Both the position numbers and the translations under genes were made by a program. Source: Solen grandis (Eukaryota; Mollusca; Bivalvia; Adapedonta; Solenidae). From it: a stretch of 64,000 bases of DNA. The stretch covers positions 2,820,725 through 2,884,724 of the forward strand of contig CM037783.1 of NCBI GenBank assembly GCA_021229015.1, given 5' to 3'. The notes under the pieces were generated by a model that made no database searches, was not told where the DNA came from, and saw only the letters and a list, made by a program, of their open reading frames with translations. Shown piece by piece: positions 43,471 through 53,202 of this stretch (position 1 is the first letter of the stretch; each line of letters starts with the position of its first letter).

Positions 43471-43925
43471 AGTTGAACCTGTATCAGTGGTCATCTGTAT
43501 TAAGCGGTCAACCTGAATTAGGCGGTCAGTTTTAAAATTACCAAACTATAGCCTTTTACTATTTGTTTCACCTTCGATTAGCGGTCACCTCTGTTAAGCG
43601 ATCACTTTCTTTTATTCCATCGACTGGCCGCTCAGGACAGGTTTGGGGGCCGCCGTGGCCGGGCGGTTACAGTCGTGGACTACAAATCTCTCAGCCCCTC
43701 ACCGTTGTGGGTTCGAATCCCGATAGGGACTTCGGATTTTTCATGTGAGGAAGCCTTCCAGCTGGCTTGCGGTAGGTCGGTGGTTCTACCCAGGTACATC
43801 TGTGTACTCGGGGTCTTCCTCCACCTGTAATTAGCTGGACGTCGCTATATGATTGAAATACTATCGCAGCGACGGTAAACCCAAATACAACAACAACAAC
43901 AGGACAGGTTTGACTTTATTTGGTC
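43471..43925. mobile_element. repeat with GTTGAACCTGTAT / AGGTTTGACT ends, interrupted by a SINE
   Basis: The start AGTTGAACCTGTATCAGTGG and the end CAGGACAGGTTTGACTTTAT resemble inverted ends. Between them GCGGTCA(A/C)CT(C/G)TA/GTTAAGC recurs. A SINE-free relative lies at 33310-33485 (GTTGAACCTGTATTAGAT ... GATAGGTTTGACTATAT). It is probably a non-autonomous DNA element common in this genome. Confidence 0.6.
43645..43900 (+). mobile_element. tRNA-headed SINE (CAACAA tail), complete
   Basis: Head GGGGGCCGCCGTGGCCGGGC through GCGACGGTAAACCC to (CAA)n. AGGACAGGTTTG on both sides (43634-43645 and 43901-43912) is a perfect target duplication. It inserted into the repeat at 43471-43925. Confidence 0.9.
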
Positions 43926-44150
43926 GTCCAATGTTTCGTTTAATTAACCCGTTATCTCATGTAGACGGATTTGTCTTTTACGTAACGTTTACCTCACATA
44001 GATGTGTGAAGACGTCTTGGCAAACATAACAGATCCAGATCAAAAAGTCAATTGCTCCTTGAAGGAACTGTCTATTCAGAGACTCATCCGTTTGTTCATC
44101 TGGAACTTTCATTCATCAAGCCATAAGTTTGTGTAACGTGTACGGCTTCA

Positions 44151-44835
44151 AAAAAAAGTGATTGACGTAAATAATAGAAAAGACTTTTGTACTGCCTCAG
44201 CAGAGCTTTATCAAACTTAGTTTATGACTAAAATATATTTTACAACAAAAGAAATTTCTATTAGGTGATTAAAAAGATTTTTAAAAAAGTCATGAACCTA
44301 TACGATTAAAAAAAAATCAGTTCGAAACTATACACAGTTAGAAGATAATAATAATTAATTTTCCTTAAGCTCCTTGCTTAATGTCGATGATTTATATATT
44401 AAATTATATACAAAAAGCTGAGTTTCAAACAAGTTTCAACAATATGTTTCAAACAAGGTCTAAATTATCAAAAACTTCACACACAAAAAAAAACAGGTAA
44501 ATCAGGTCTCGAACATGAGAACAAATCACTTCAGCACAAACAACTGTCCAGCAATCCACGACCCAACACCAAGCGCCAGCCCTGGCGAACCCCGCAACTC
44601 TGAGCCGAAGCAGCAACTTTGAGGGTTCACCCTAACCAGCACCACGATCAAAGTCCTAGACCACTAGACAGAAGCTTACAATACCGTTGAAACACCCTGA
44701 ATAGGTGGCGACCCGGCTACACGCTAGTTTTAGAGATCTCAGCAACTCTGTACAGAAGCATCAACTCTGAGAGTATCCCATTCTTACCAGCTTACCGACC
44801 AAAGTCAACACAATTTCCCGGTAAATAGACTTAAT
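44151..44835. other. spacer before the TIR element
   Basis: Mostly AT-rich. 44500-44800 is GC-richer and contains a loose internal repeat (GCAACTCTGAGCCGAAGCAGC / GCAACTCTGTACAGAAGCATC, about 170 bp apart). No gene. Confidence 0.5.
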
Positions 44836-45372
44836 TTACTCACTGTGGGGAATCACGTGAAATTGTTATGATAAGCTTCACGAAAAATGGCCGACCAAAA
44901 CCACCGGTAAGTACATGTACAACGTTTTCAAAGTTTGTAATAAGGTATTACTGAACCGCTGTTCGAGACCTAGCCTACCATATGAAGATAAAACTTCCGC
45001 GTCCACTGATACCATTCTCTTTACACAGTCATTTCTGCAAGTTCTGAAATGCTTTCAACTTGTCATTGATGACAAACTTTCTCCGTGATAAGCTTCATGG
45101 AATAAACCTAATTTTCGACTTAATTGCCTCTAGAAACTAATACTCCTTACCACAGCTATCTTAGAAGACATCCAATCCATATTTGATAATGTCCATGATA
45201 TGCGCATGCATTAATTTGGTCAATTTAATGCTATTTCAATGAAAATAAGAAATGCTAAGCTACACGAATAAAATAAATAAAGTTAAGTTTCACGAAGCGT
45301 TTTTGTCATCCATTTCCAGTTTACTTTATGCAAATCAAATGTTATTTCTGGTGATAGATTGATGTGGTTAAA

Positions 45373-46213
45373 CCTTATACTGTTTAGAATTCGACAGTTT
45401 CAGAGACTTTCGTGCTCATTTATATAATCATGTTAATTAAACATCGATAATGAATAGAAAACAATACAAAAGCATGTCGGTTCACTCAAGCCCTGAATTG
45501 ACCAGACCCATTGAAAAGGGATTTTAGTGTTACTTTAATTACTTTATCGAAGAATGTATCTAGTGATTAATCCAGTAAAGTTAATTAATTATACCGGGTT
45601 TTGCGAGAAATAGTTCTACCAATTTCATGGTCTAACCAATTTCGGGGTAATAATGAGATCGATCTCATATATGTTAATTTTGAACTTTTTGTTGAAAAAC
45701 ATTCCTTTGTATCTGTAACATTACTTATCCTTGAATTTTTGTACATATGTAATGTAAAGGAACAGCGTTTCTTCCTTATGTAAGTCAACGGTGTAAATAT
45801 AAAAAAATATGATCATCTGGAATTAATTAAAGTGCTCCTTAATTGCAAACGAAATCTCCCCAGGTAAAGCAAATGCATACTTCCGATTATAATGAATATT
45901 AAAGCAATCGGTAGGCATTTAAAGAAAGGTAAGCAGTAAAATCTCTTTTGGTTTTCTTAATGTTTCATGTACATCACTTGAAAATTCTTTTAAGCCTGTT
46001 TGAAGTACACTTACAATAAAATACAATGAACTGTCTTTTGTTTACAATCAGACATCATCATGCAGGCTCATGTAAAAAACAAAACAAAACAAAAAAATAA
46101 ACCTTGTAAATGTATAATCCCCGAGGCCTTGTTAAACCACGAAAACTAGTTGGTTAACCATAATTATTATTAAGAAAAATCTGTTGTATAGATTTGTGTT
46201 TATTTATTTGTAG
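45373..46213. other. interior of the TIR element before the zinc-finger exons
   Basis: AT-rich. Overlapping 60-67 aa frames at 45585-45788 on both strands are without domain. An upstream non-coding exon of the zinc-finger gene could lie here, but I cannot identify it. Confidence 0.45.
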
Positions 46214-47701
46214 CACTATGCAGATCTGCAGGCACTGTGGAAAGGCACTATACTCAACATCTGCGATGTCTGACCATAAAAGAAGACATATGGACAAGGC
46301 ACAGTACAGATGTTGCGGAAAGTTATATTTCAGCAAGGCCAACCTAACCAGGCACAGGTATATCCAATGTCTTATTTGAAAATCATCCTTTGTATATGAA
46401 AACATTTAATTAACATTTCCCTTATTGATATACTTAGGATGATACGAAATATTTAACATTTCTAACGCTATCATGAGCATTTTCGCTATATAATTTGGAA
46501 ACTGAAGCATATATTTCTATGAAAAAAGAGTATCATATATTATTTGATAGAAAACTTAAAGCAAATTTCCATAATTTTAGGATTTTTATGTTGCATTTGA
46601 TGCACCCGAAGATTTACAAAGTCGCAAACATTATCCAATAATTTCAGTGAATAAGAACAAGAAAGTCAGTGTCCCTATTCTTGAATACTATCATCACTAT
46701 CTTTCAATACTATAAATGCAAACTTTTCAAACGCATTAAACATGATATTCTGCCGCATGACATGTAACAACATGTCGCCTATCGTGTATTACAAATACGT
46801 ACATGATCAATTAAAGAGTTACTTATATGTTTTAGAAACGTGAATATTACCTCACAATAAGTATTATAATAACAGAGATTATGAATAAAAATCTTGAATA
46901 TATTTTGTTTAAAGAATATTTTCTAATGAACTTTCCTGTTATTGCTGTATCATAATTATTGGCTAAATTTGCGACGTTTCGCCTGAAAAGTAGTAATATA
47001 TTATTTTTAGATTCATTCATTGCTGATTTTGAATAATAGCTTCTACAAATGTGATGGTCAGAAAACATCAACTTTTTCATTGACTGTCAAATTAAGCAGC
47101 AAATTAACATATATAATTTTCCTAATTTATTCTTCTTCTTTAATACTTCTAGATTTTCATATCGCAGAGAAAAGGACCAATTCACCTGTGAGAAGTGCGG
47201 GAAAGCCTTTCCTCTGCAGACGAAACTTCGATCTCACATGGAAACGGGGCCTCCGTGGCCGAGAGGGTAAAGTCGCTGACTTTAACACTCACTCAGCCCC
47301 TCACCGCTGTGGGTTCGAATCCCGGCAGGGTCATTCGGATTTTCATGTGAGGAAGCCTTCCAGCTGGCTTGCGGTAGGTCGGTGGTTCTACCCAGATGCC
47401 TCCGTGCATTCGGGGTCTTCCTCTACCTGTAATTAGCTGGACGTCGCAATATGACTGAAATACTGTCGAAGCGACGGTAAACTCAAATAGTCAAGTCAAG
47501 TCAAGTCACATGGAAACCCAACAAGATGGGAAGTTCAAGTGTGATAAATGTGGAGCTGTCATAAAGAAACAGTGTCAATATTTAGACCACATTTCTATGC
47601 ATAAAGGAGAAAATAGGCATATTTGTGAGTGTGGTAAAGCGTATGTTCACGGTCCTAGTATTTCTAGAGATAGGAAAATTTGTAAATATTCAAAGAAGTG
47701 A
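46214..47701 (+). pseudogene. C2H2 zinc-finger gene split by a SINE
   Basis: Exon a (46214-46357) reads MQICRHCGKALYSTSAMS, DHKRRHM, then YRCCGKLYFSKANLTRH. The donor CACAG|GTATAT joins in phase to exon b (47153 on): FTCEKCGKAFPLQTKLRSHM. There a 261-bp SINE (47246-47506) interrupts. After it the frame resumes exactly: METQQDGKFKCDKCGAV, then HICECGKAYVHG, stop TGA at 47699-47701. AATAAA at 47733 would be the poly(A) signal. Removing one target duplication restores a continuous frame, whereas the SINE itself introduces a TAA 12 codons after RSH. Fingers 2 and 5 have C-x(0-1)-C spacing and finger 3 lacks its last histidine, so binding is uncertain even for the uninterrupted form. It may be host-derived cargo of the TIR element. 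Confidence 0.75.
47246..47506 (+). mobile_element. tRNA-headed SINE (TCAAG tail) inserted in a coding exon
   Basis: Complete copy: GGGGCCTCCGTGGCCGAGAG with box A, GGGTTCGAATCCCGG with box B, body GCTTGCGGTAGGTCGGTGG, GTCGAAGCGACGGTAAAC, (TCAAG)n. CACATGGAAAC on both sides (47235-47245, 47507-47517) is a perfect target duplication, so the insertion is young. Confidence 0.95.
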
Positions 47702-47732
47702 AGGAACGTTTTCCATCTGTATATTTGTTGGC

Positions 47733-47738
47733 AATAAA
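47733..47738 (+). terminator. poly(A) signal AATAAA of the zinc-finger gene
   Basis: AATAAA 32 bases after the stop codon, in the right place for the 3' end of the zinc-finger transcript. Confidence 0.5.
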
Positions 47739-48685
47739 AGCCGTCCACGGTTTCGTTTTTTGTGATTAGCTGAATATGGATTCAATTCCATTTTGCATTT
47801 TTTAATCTATTGTTTCACCCTGTTATTAAGAAATGTACCAATCAATATATTTGTAAATACGATTAATTTAATTTTAATGGTTGTTACAGAGCAGTGCTCA
47901 TGATATTTCATCAGTTGTCTTTATTTTTTATGTTTATTAACAACTGTGATGATTATATACTCAAGATACAAAGTTGTGCTCCGTTAAGTCTCCAGACACA
48001 GTACGAGTATTGTTTCACTCTGTCATTAAGAAATGTATCAATCAGTATTATTATTATATACCATTTATTTTAATTATTACAACAGAGAAGTGCTCAGAAC
48101 TGTTTTAGGGTATTTTTTTTAACATTTATGTGATTTATGTGATGATTATATACTAATGGTCAAACGTTCTGCACCGGAAATATCTCTGGATTCTATCCTA
48201 AAATCCTTCCTTTTTTATCGTCATACAACTGTAGGATGTTTGGCTCTTGGTGTTATTAATGATTGTGATATGAATCCGATTTAAATAAGAACAACAGTAA
48301 TTATTTGTGCAATAATAATAATAAAGTTCAATGAATATTACACATTATTTTTTTATTCTTTTTACTGTCCACTTGCAAAATCAAAAGTCATAAATTTGTT
48401 TTATTGTTTACAAATTTTCATTTCCCATTTTGTCAGAGGGTAGCATTTTCGATTCGTTTCTTCGGGCTCTCTCCCATCTGACACCTAATGAGCCAAGCTG
48501 CGTGGATGTTCGAGACAAGGAGACCGTGTCCATCCTCTTCCTTTCCTAAAGTCGCTTCCTCTCTTCAGTGTCAAAGCTATGATTTCTGAAAATAAATCAA
48601 TTTCAAGGTTGTTATATCTATTTTTCAAATTGATTTCAACAAGAAAAAAATGTTAATATTGCAAGAGAGCTATAACAAATAACTT
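47739..48685. other. interior of the TIR element after the zinc-finger gene
   Basis: AT-rich. A ~190-bp segment is loosely repeated (GTTTCACCCTGTTATTAAG near 47813 and GTTTCACTCTGTCATTAAG near 48013, each followed by AATGTA(C/T)CAATCA). No gene. Confidence 0.5.
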
Positions 48686-49216
48686 TTTAACCACATCAGT
48701 CTATCACCAGAAATAACATTTGATGTGCATAAAGTAAACTGGAAATGGATGACAAAAACGCTTCGTGTAACTTAGCTTTATTTATTTTATTCGTGTAGCT
48801 TAGCATTTCTTATTTTCATTGAAATAGCATTAAATTGACCAAATTAATGCATCCGCATATCATGGACATTGTCAAATATATTTTGGGTGTCTTCTAAGAT
48901 AGCTGTGGTAAGGAGTATTAGTTTCTACAGGCAATTAAGTCGAAAATTAGGTTTATTCCGTGAAGCTTATCACGGAGAAAGTTTGTCATCAATGACAATT
49001 TGAAAGCATTCCAGAACTTGCAGAAATGACTGTGTAAAGAGAATGGTATCAGTGGACGCGGAAGTTTTATCTTCATATGATAGGCTAGGTCTCGAAAAGC
49101 GGTTTAATAATACCTTATTACAAACTTTGAAAACGTTGTACTTACCGGTGGTTTTGGTCGGCCATTTTTCGTGAAGCTTATCATAACAATGTCACGTGAT
49201 TCCCCACAGTGTTACT

Positions 49217-49710
49217 TATATATTTAGAAAACCAACCGTTCTCTTCAGTGACCAACAGCCAACTAACTCGTAACAAAAATTTCGCTGCCTTTTATAGTTT
49301 TCTGTCACACGGATGACTCGGTTCTGGCCGTTCTACATATAAAATAGGAACCCCTTTGTTTTACCGTATGAATAACACAAGAATACATTTACTGTGTCAA
49401 ATTAAAGCTTCTCTGCCAAAATTTACTTCATAGTTTACCTACATAGTTAACCATTGAGAGCCAGAAGAGGTCATCAGCCTTCTTTTCACATATGCTGATA
49501 ACCCCTTCTGGCTTTCAATGGACGATGTAGTAAAAACATATTCGAAACGTTTCTCTATTAAAAATAGCTTTAAAATGTTTGACATTGAAGTTTAATTAAG
49601 CCTGTATGAAAGTACCGAAATTAACCACGATGAGGAAAAATAACGAAACGGAAAAATCATCACATTTGTATATTGATAAATGTTAAAGGATTAAATGATA
49701 TTCATTTATT
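49217..49710. other. intergenic with one hairpin repeat
   Basis: AT-rich. 49451-49524 forms a hairpin whose arms are ACCATTGAGAGCCAGAAG and CTTCTGGCTTTCAATGGA, a probable small MITE. Nothing else. Confidence 0.5.
49451..49524. repeat. short hairpin MITE-like repeat
   Basis: The arms pair over about 26 bases with few mismatches (CATTGAGAGCCAGAAGAGGT, then CATCAG against CTGATAACCCCTTCTGGC). The loop is about 20 bases. Confidence 0.6.
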
Positions 49711-50855
49711 ACAAGAGGGCCAAGATGGCCTTTAGGACACTCACCTGAGATAAACTGCCTTCATTGCCTGTATAAGTTACTAAATTATAGCATAGTTGTA
49801 CTGAATACATAATCCATGAGATCATTTATAATTCCACGAACTAAACAGTGCCTGTGGTCAAAATTTGAAGTCAAACTTGATTAAGAAATTATGGCTTTAA
49901 ACACACAAATGTAAACAACTCAAGACTTAATTGACGGATATCAGCCATAATTAAACTTGTCCATTAGATTATGGCTATAAATATTGTCATAGAGTTTGAA
50001 GATGACTGCTTAAGAAATGAAGATGCTAGAGTGCAAACAAACTAAAATCTGGCATTTAATAATATCAAAAGGGACATTACTCTTGCCCTAAAAGGTCGAT
50101 ATCAGCCATAATCGCACTTGGCCAAGAGATTATGGTAATAAACATTGTCATAAAGTTTGAAGATGATTGCTTGTGAAATGAAGATGCTAGAGTGCAAACA
50201 AACTAATTGTGGACGACGGACGGACGACGGACATTTTATAATATTAAAAGGGGCATAACTCCTGACCTAACGGGCCGATATCAGCCATAATCAAATTTGG
50301 CCGAGAGATTAAAGTAATATATGTTGTCATAAAGTTTGAAGATAATTGTTTAAGAAATGAAGATGTTAGAGCGCAAACAAAGTGAAATCTGGCATTTTTT
50401 AATAATAAAGGGGGCATAACTCCTGATTAAATAGCCCGATATCAGCCATAATCAAACTTAGCCGAGAGATTATGGTAATAAATATTGTCATAAAGTTTGA
50501 AGATGAATTCTTAAGAAATGAAGATGCTAGAGTGCAAAAAAAAAACTTGGCCAAAGTTTTAGGAAAAAAAAGTTTGAAGATGATTGCTCAAGAAATGAAG
50601 ATGCTAGAGCGCAAACAATGTGAAATCTGGCTTTTTTTAAATTAAAAAGGGGCGTAACTCATGACCTAATAACCCTTATCGGCCATTAGATTATGGTAAT
50701 AAACATTGTCATAAAGTTTGAAGATGGTTGCTTAAGAAATGAAGATGCTAGAGTGCAAACAAACTAATTGTGGACGACGGACGGACGGACGGATGACGGA
50801 CATTTATCTATCCTAATAGCTCATCCTAAGCACATGTTCTCAGGTGAGCTAACAA
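49711..50855. mobile_element. pearl-like element with ~170-bp tandem cores and GACG microsatellite
   Basis: Begins ACAAGAGGGCCAAGATGGCC ... GGACACTCACCTGAG and ends CTCAGGTGAGCTAACAAGAGG, so the ends are partly inverted. In between, AAGTTTGAAGATGATTGCTT and AGAAATGAAGATGCTAGAGT recur at roughly 49995, 50153, 50331, 50494, 50569 and 50713. GACGGACGGACGG runs lie at about 50213 and 50772. Tandem ~160-bp cores with an ACGG microsatellite are the known layout of bivalve pearl (Helentron-related) elements. Confidence 0.65.
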
Positions 50856-51391
50856 GAGGAAACTTAAAATAACATTATATGCCCGTCTGTGTGAGTCATT
50901 TACGGTCGACCGTTCTGCATTCATAAACAGATGACAAACAGATATAATTATGCCGTATACAAGGGTTGACCAAGAATTACGTAGATTTTTACTAGATTTC
51001 ATTTTTAACAGAAATTGATTGATACTGACAGAGGAAAGACCCTAACTATATTGTATGCAAGCATTTTCTTTCCTTTTAATAATGTAAAAACTATTAACCT
51101 GCTGCAGTATCGTGACGTCATAATGACATGTCCCGTATACGGTATCCCTGTGTAATTTAAAAGGCTGACAGATTGTTTAAATTTCTGAATATTTTTATTT
51201 AATAATTGTGTGTGTCCTCAAGCTGGTAATGTGTCGTGTTTATATTTATGTAAACATTTTCAAGCTAAAACAAAATCCCACGACGTTATTTTGGGACACC
51301 CCTTGTACATAGAAAAGCCGTATTATTGTCTATACTTAAACATTATCGAACTCTGAGATTTATGGGCTACTTCTGCAGTTCGTGGTCAATC
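50856..51391 (+). promoter_or_regulatory. 5' flank shared by both GT31 copies, with a TGACGTCA site
   Basis: Aligns with 60180-61318 by words such as CATTCATAAACAGATG / ATTCATAAACAGATG, ACAAGGGTTG / ACGAGGGTTG, ATTACGTAGATTTT and TTTAACAGAAAT(T/C)GATT. A perfect CRE-type palindrome TGACGTCA lies at 51113-51120. The other copy has two (60487 and 60516). A cAMP/CREB link is only a possibility. Confidence 0.5.
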
Positions 51392-52515
51392 ATGAAAACT
51401 ATGTTATACCAGAAGCGGACAAAAATGCTTTTTGGTGGAATGGTGTCATTTATTTTTTGTTGCGTGAACTATTTCTTGTGACAAGCCTTGGTGTTTTAGA
51501 CCAATACGCTCTCACTACACTTAGACATAAACATAAAATAAGTGTTTTCAAGTGATTTCAACGTCCTCATGGACAGTGAAAATATTTGTCAACTTTCTAA
51601 TAAGGAAAATATTTTACTTTTGGTGCTGATAATGTCGGAACAAGAAGACGGAAAAACATGGAATGTCATCAGGGAAACTTGGGCTTCCGAAACTGAAAAC
51701 AACAATGCTATGGCGAGGCATTTGTTTATAATGGGTTTTAAGGGAAATAACACAATTTCAAAAGAACTGGCAACTGAGAAAGATACCTATAACGATATCA
51801 TTTTATTTGATTATCTCGACACATACGCGAATCTTACGCTGAAGACAATCATGGGATTAAAGTACGCCGCGTCACGATGCCCACACGCGCATTACGTCAT
51901 GAAAACCGACAGTGACGTATATGTCCATCTACCAGTCATTTTATCCTAGCTTAATGAAACAAAAGAAATGAAGAGACACATAATGCACGACATATCCAGA
52001 ACTGTTCTGGAAGTAAATGGACCGGTGAAAAAAAACACAAGAATCTAATCCAAACCACGAACTGGAAACATGGAAATAAAAATACGCATGATATAAAATG
52101 GAAGCCAATTGCATTTGAGCATCGTCTGTATAATACAAAGCCAGACCGAAATGTAAGCAGTAAATTCGGAAAGTCATTTGTGACACGAGCTGAATACCCG
52201 GACGAATATTACTCCAACAATTTGTGCGGTTTGGGGTATATAATAGATATGGCTGTTGTGAAGCAAATCGATAATATCTCCCAGAATATACCTTTCTTTA
52301 GGTTTGAGGATGTTTATGTTGGCCTTCGTTTAGGGTACACATTACAGGATACTCCAGGTTTCTCTGAAAAGCTTCAGGTTCCGTCGATGTGTGCCCTGAA
52401 ACATCCCGTCATTTATGCCGTCCAGGGAATTAGTAAAAGATACCTTTGGGAAAGAGGTTGTCCATCAACTAACATTAGAAAGACACCAAGAAATATGAAA
52501 ACTGGAAGAGAATAA
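51392..52515 (+). pseudogene. beta-1,3-galactosyltransferase-like gene (GT31), copy 1, broken
   Basis: GT31 enzymes are type II Golgi proteins that add galactose or N-acetylglucosamine in beta-1,3 linkage. A cytosolic start and anchor (KRTKMLFGGMVSFIFCC) begin at 51392. Catalytic landmarks follow: WNVIRETWAS, LKTIMGLKYAASRCPH, YVMKTDSDVYV (the metal site, usually DDD, here D-S-D) and FRFEDVYVGLRLG. The gene is intronless. Lesions: frame change near 51475 and back near 51550, an in-frame TAG at 51947-51949 where the homologous frame continues (LNETKEMKRHIM), and a frame change in the A8 run at 52028-52035. Beyond it the frame is open to the stop at 52513-52515, which overlaps AATAAA. It is most likely a pseudogene, though some lesions may be sequencing errors. 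Confidence 0.75.
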
Positions 52516-53170
52516 ATTTTATAAAAACACCTGGGGACGAACACTAGAGAGGCGCTTGAATTATGCACTGTATAGAAATTTGTCATATAACTTTTTCACT
52601 TGAGAGATATCAAGGAAATGATTTATGCAACCAGTGTGAAACCAAGTCAATCTGCAAAACTTACTGTTTATACCATGCATGTGCGTTACTTAAAAATATC
52701 TTAAAATGACTGATCTTGCATTTCAGTGACTGAATACGGTGTATCATAGTAATTAATAATTGAAGTATACTAATCAAAGTTTAGCAAAAAGATACTTTTC
52801 ATTCCTTGGAAGTATTTTTTGTTATTTATAGATTATGAATCTTTAGAACATTTAATACAGAATTTTTTTGTTTTGTTTTTGTTTGTTGTGTTGTGTGTGT
52901 GTGTGTGTGTGTGTGTTGTGTGTGTGTTGTTGTTGTTGATTTTTATCATTATTATTATCGGGTCTTTCAATTGATAGAATCAAGAATGTTAAGATAAATT
53001 AACAAATGACAAGTAACGATTCCACAATAACATTTTAAGTTGTAAATACCATATATTTAAGACGTTGAAATTTCAGTAAGTGAAAAATCAATGTAATTTT
53101 GTGAACGAGGTTATATTTTCAGAATAGAAATCGTTGTTGTTGTTTTTTTTGTTTTTGTTTTGTTTTTTTG

Positions 53171-53202
<32 letters not shown>

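Larger units (their letters stand above)
43031..44150 (+). repeat. duplicated module, upstream copy
   Basis: Matches 58600-60100 in the same order: GTGGGTCATC(T/G)GCTGAT, CATTGCTT, a T-rich tract, AAGTACACATCAAT, AC(A/C)TTATTGATACCAATGTGC against the SINE-split version, CTTGTCTCAATCTTCA(A/G)CG, then CAGATCAAAAAG and ATTCATCAAG(C/T)CATAAGTTTGT. It carries its own later insertions (repeat at 43471-43920 and a SINE within that). Confidence 0.7.
44841..49211. mobile_element. 4.37-kb element with ~530-bp terminal inverted repeats, CACTGTG ends
   Basis: The left arm (44841-45372) and right arm (48686-49211) are reverse complements with moderate mismatch over their whole length. Both outer ends are CACTGTGGGGAATCACGTGA. 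TTACT lies directly outside each end (44836-44840, 49212-49216), a 5-bp target duplication. Terminal CAC-W-R-TG plus a 5-bp duplication is what Transib/RAG-like elements show. I see no clear nonamer and no transposase, so the element is non-autonomous and the family call is tentative. It encloses a C2H2 gene and a nested SINE. Confidence 0.75.

Noticed and set aside
44841..49211. CACTA (EnSpm) element because of CACTG ends
   Set aside because: CACTA elements make 2-3-bp target duplications. The outer three bases do not match (ACT against TTA), while a 5-bp TTACT does.
49995..50760. CRISPR-like array
   Set aside because: Units are ~170-bp imperfect tandem copies without unique spacers in eukaryotic repeat DNA.
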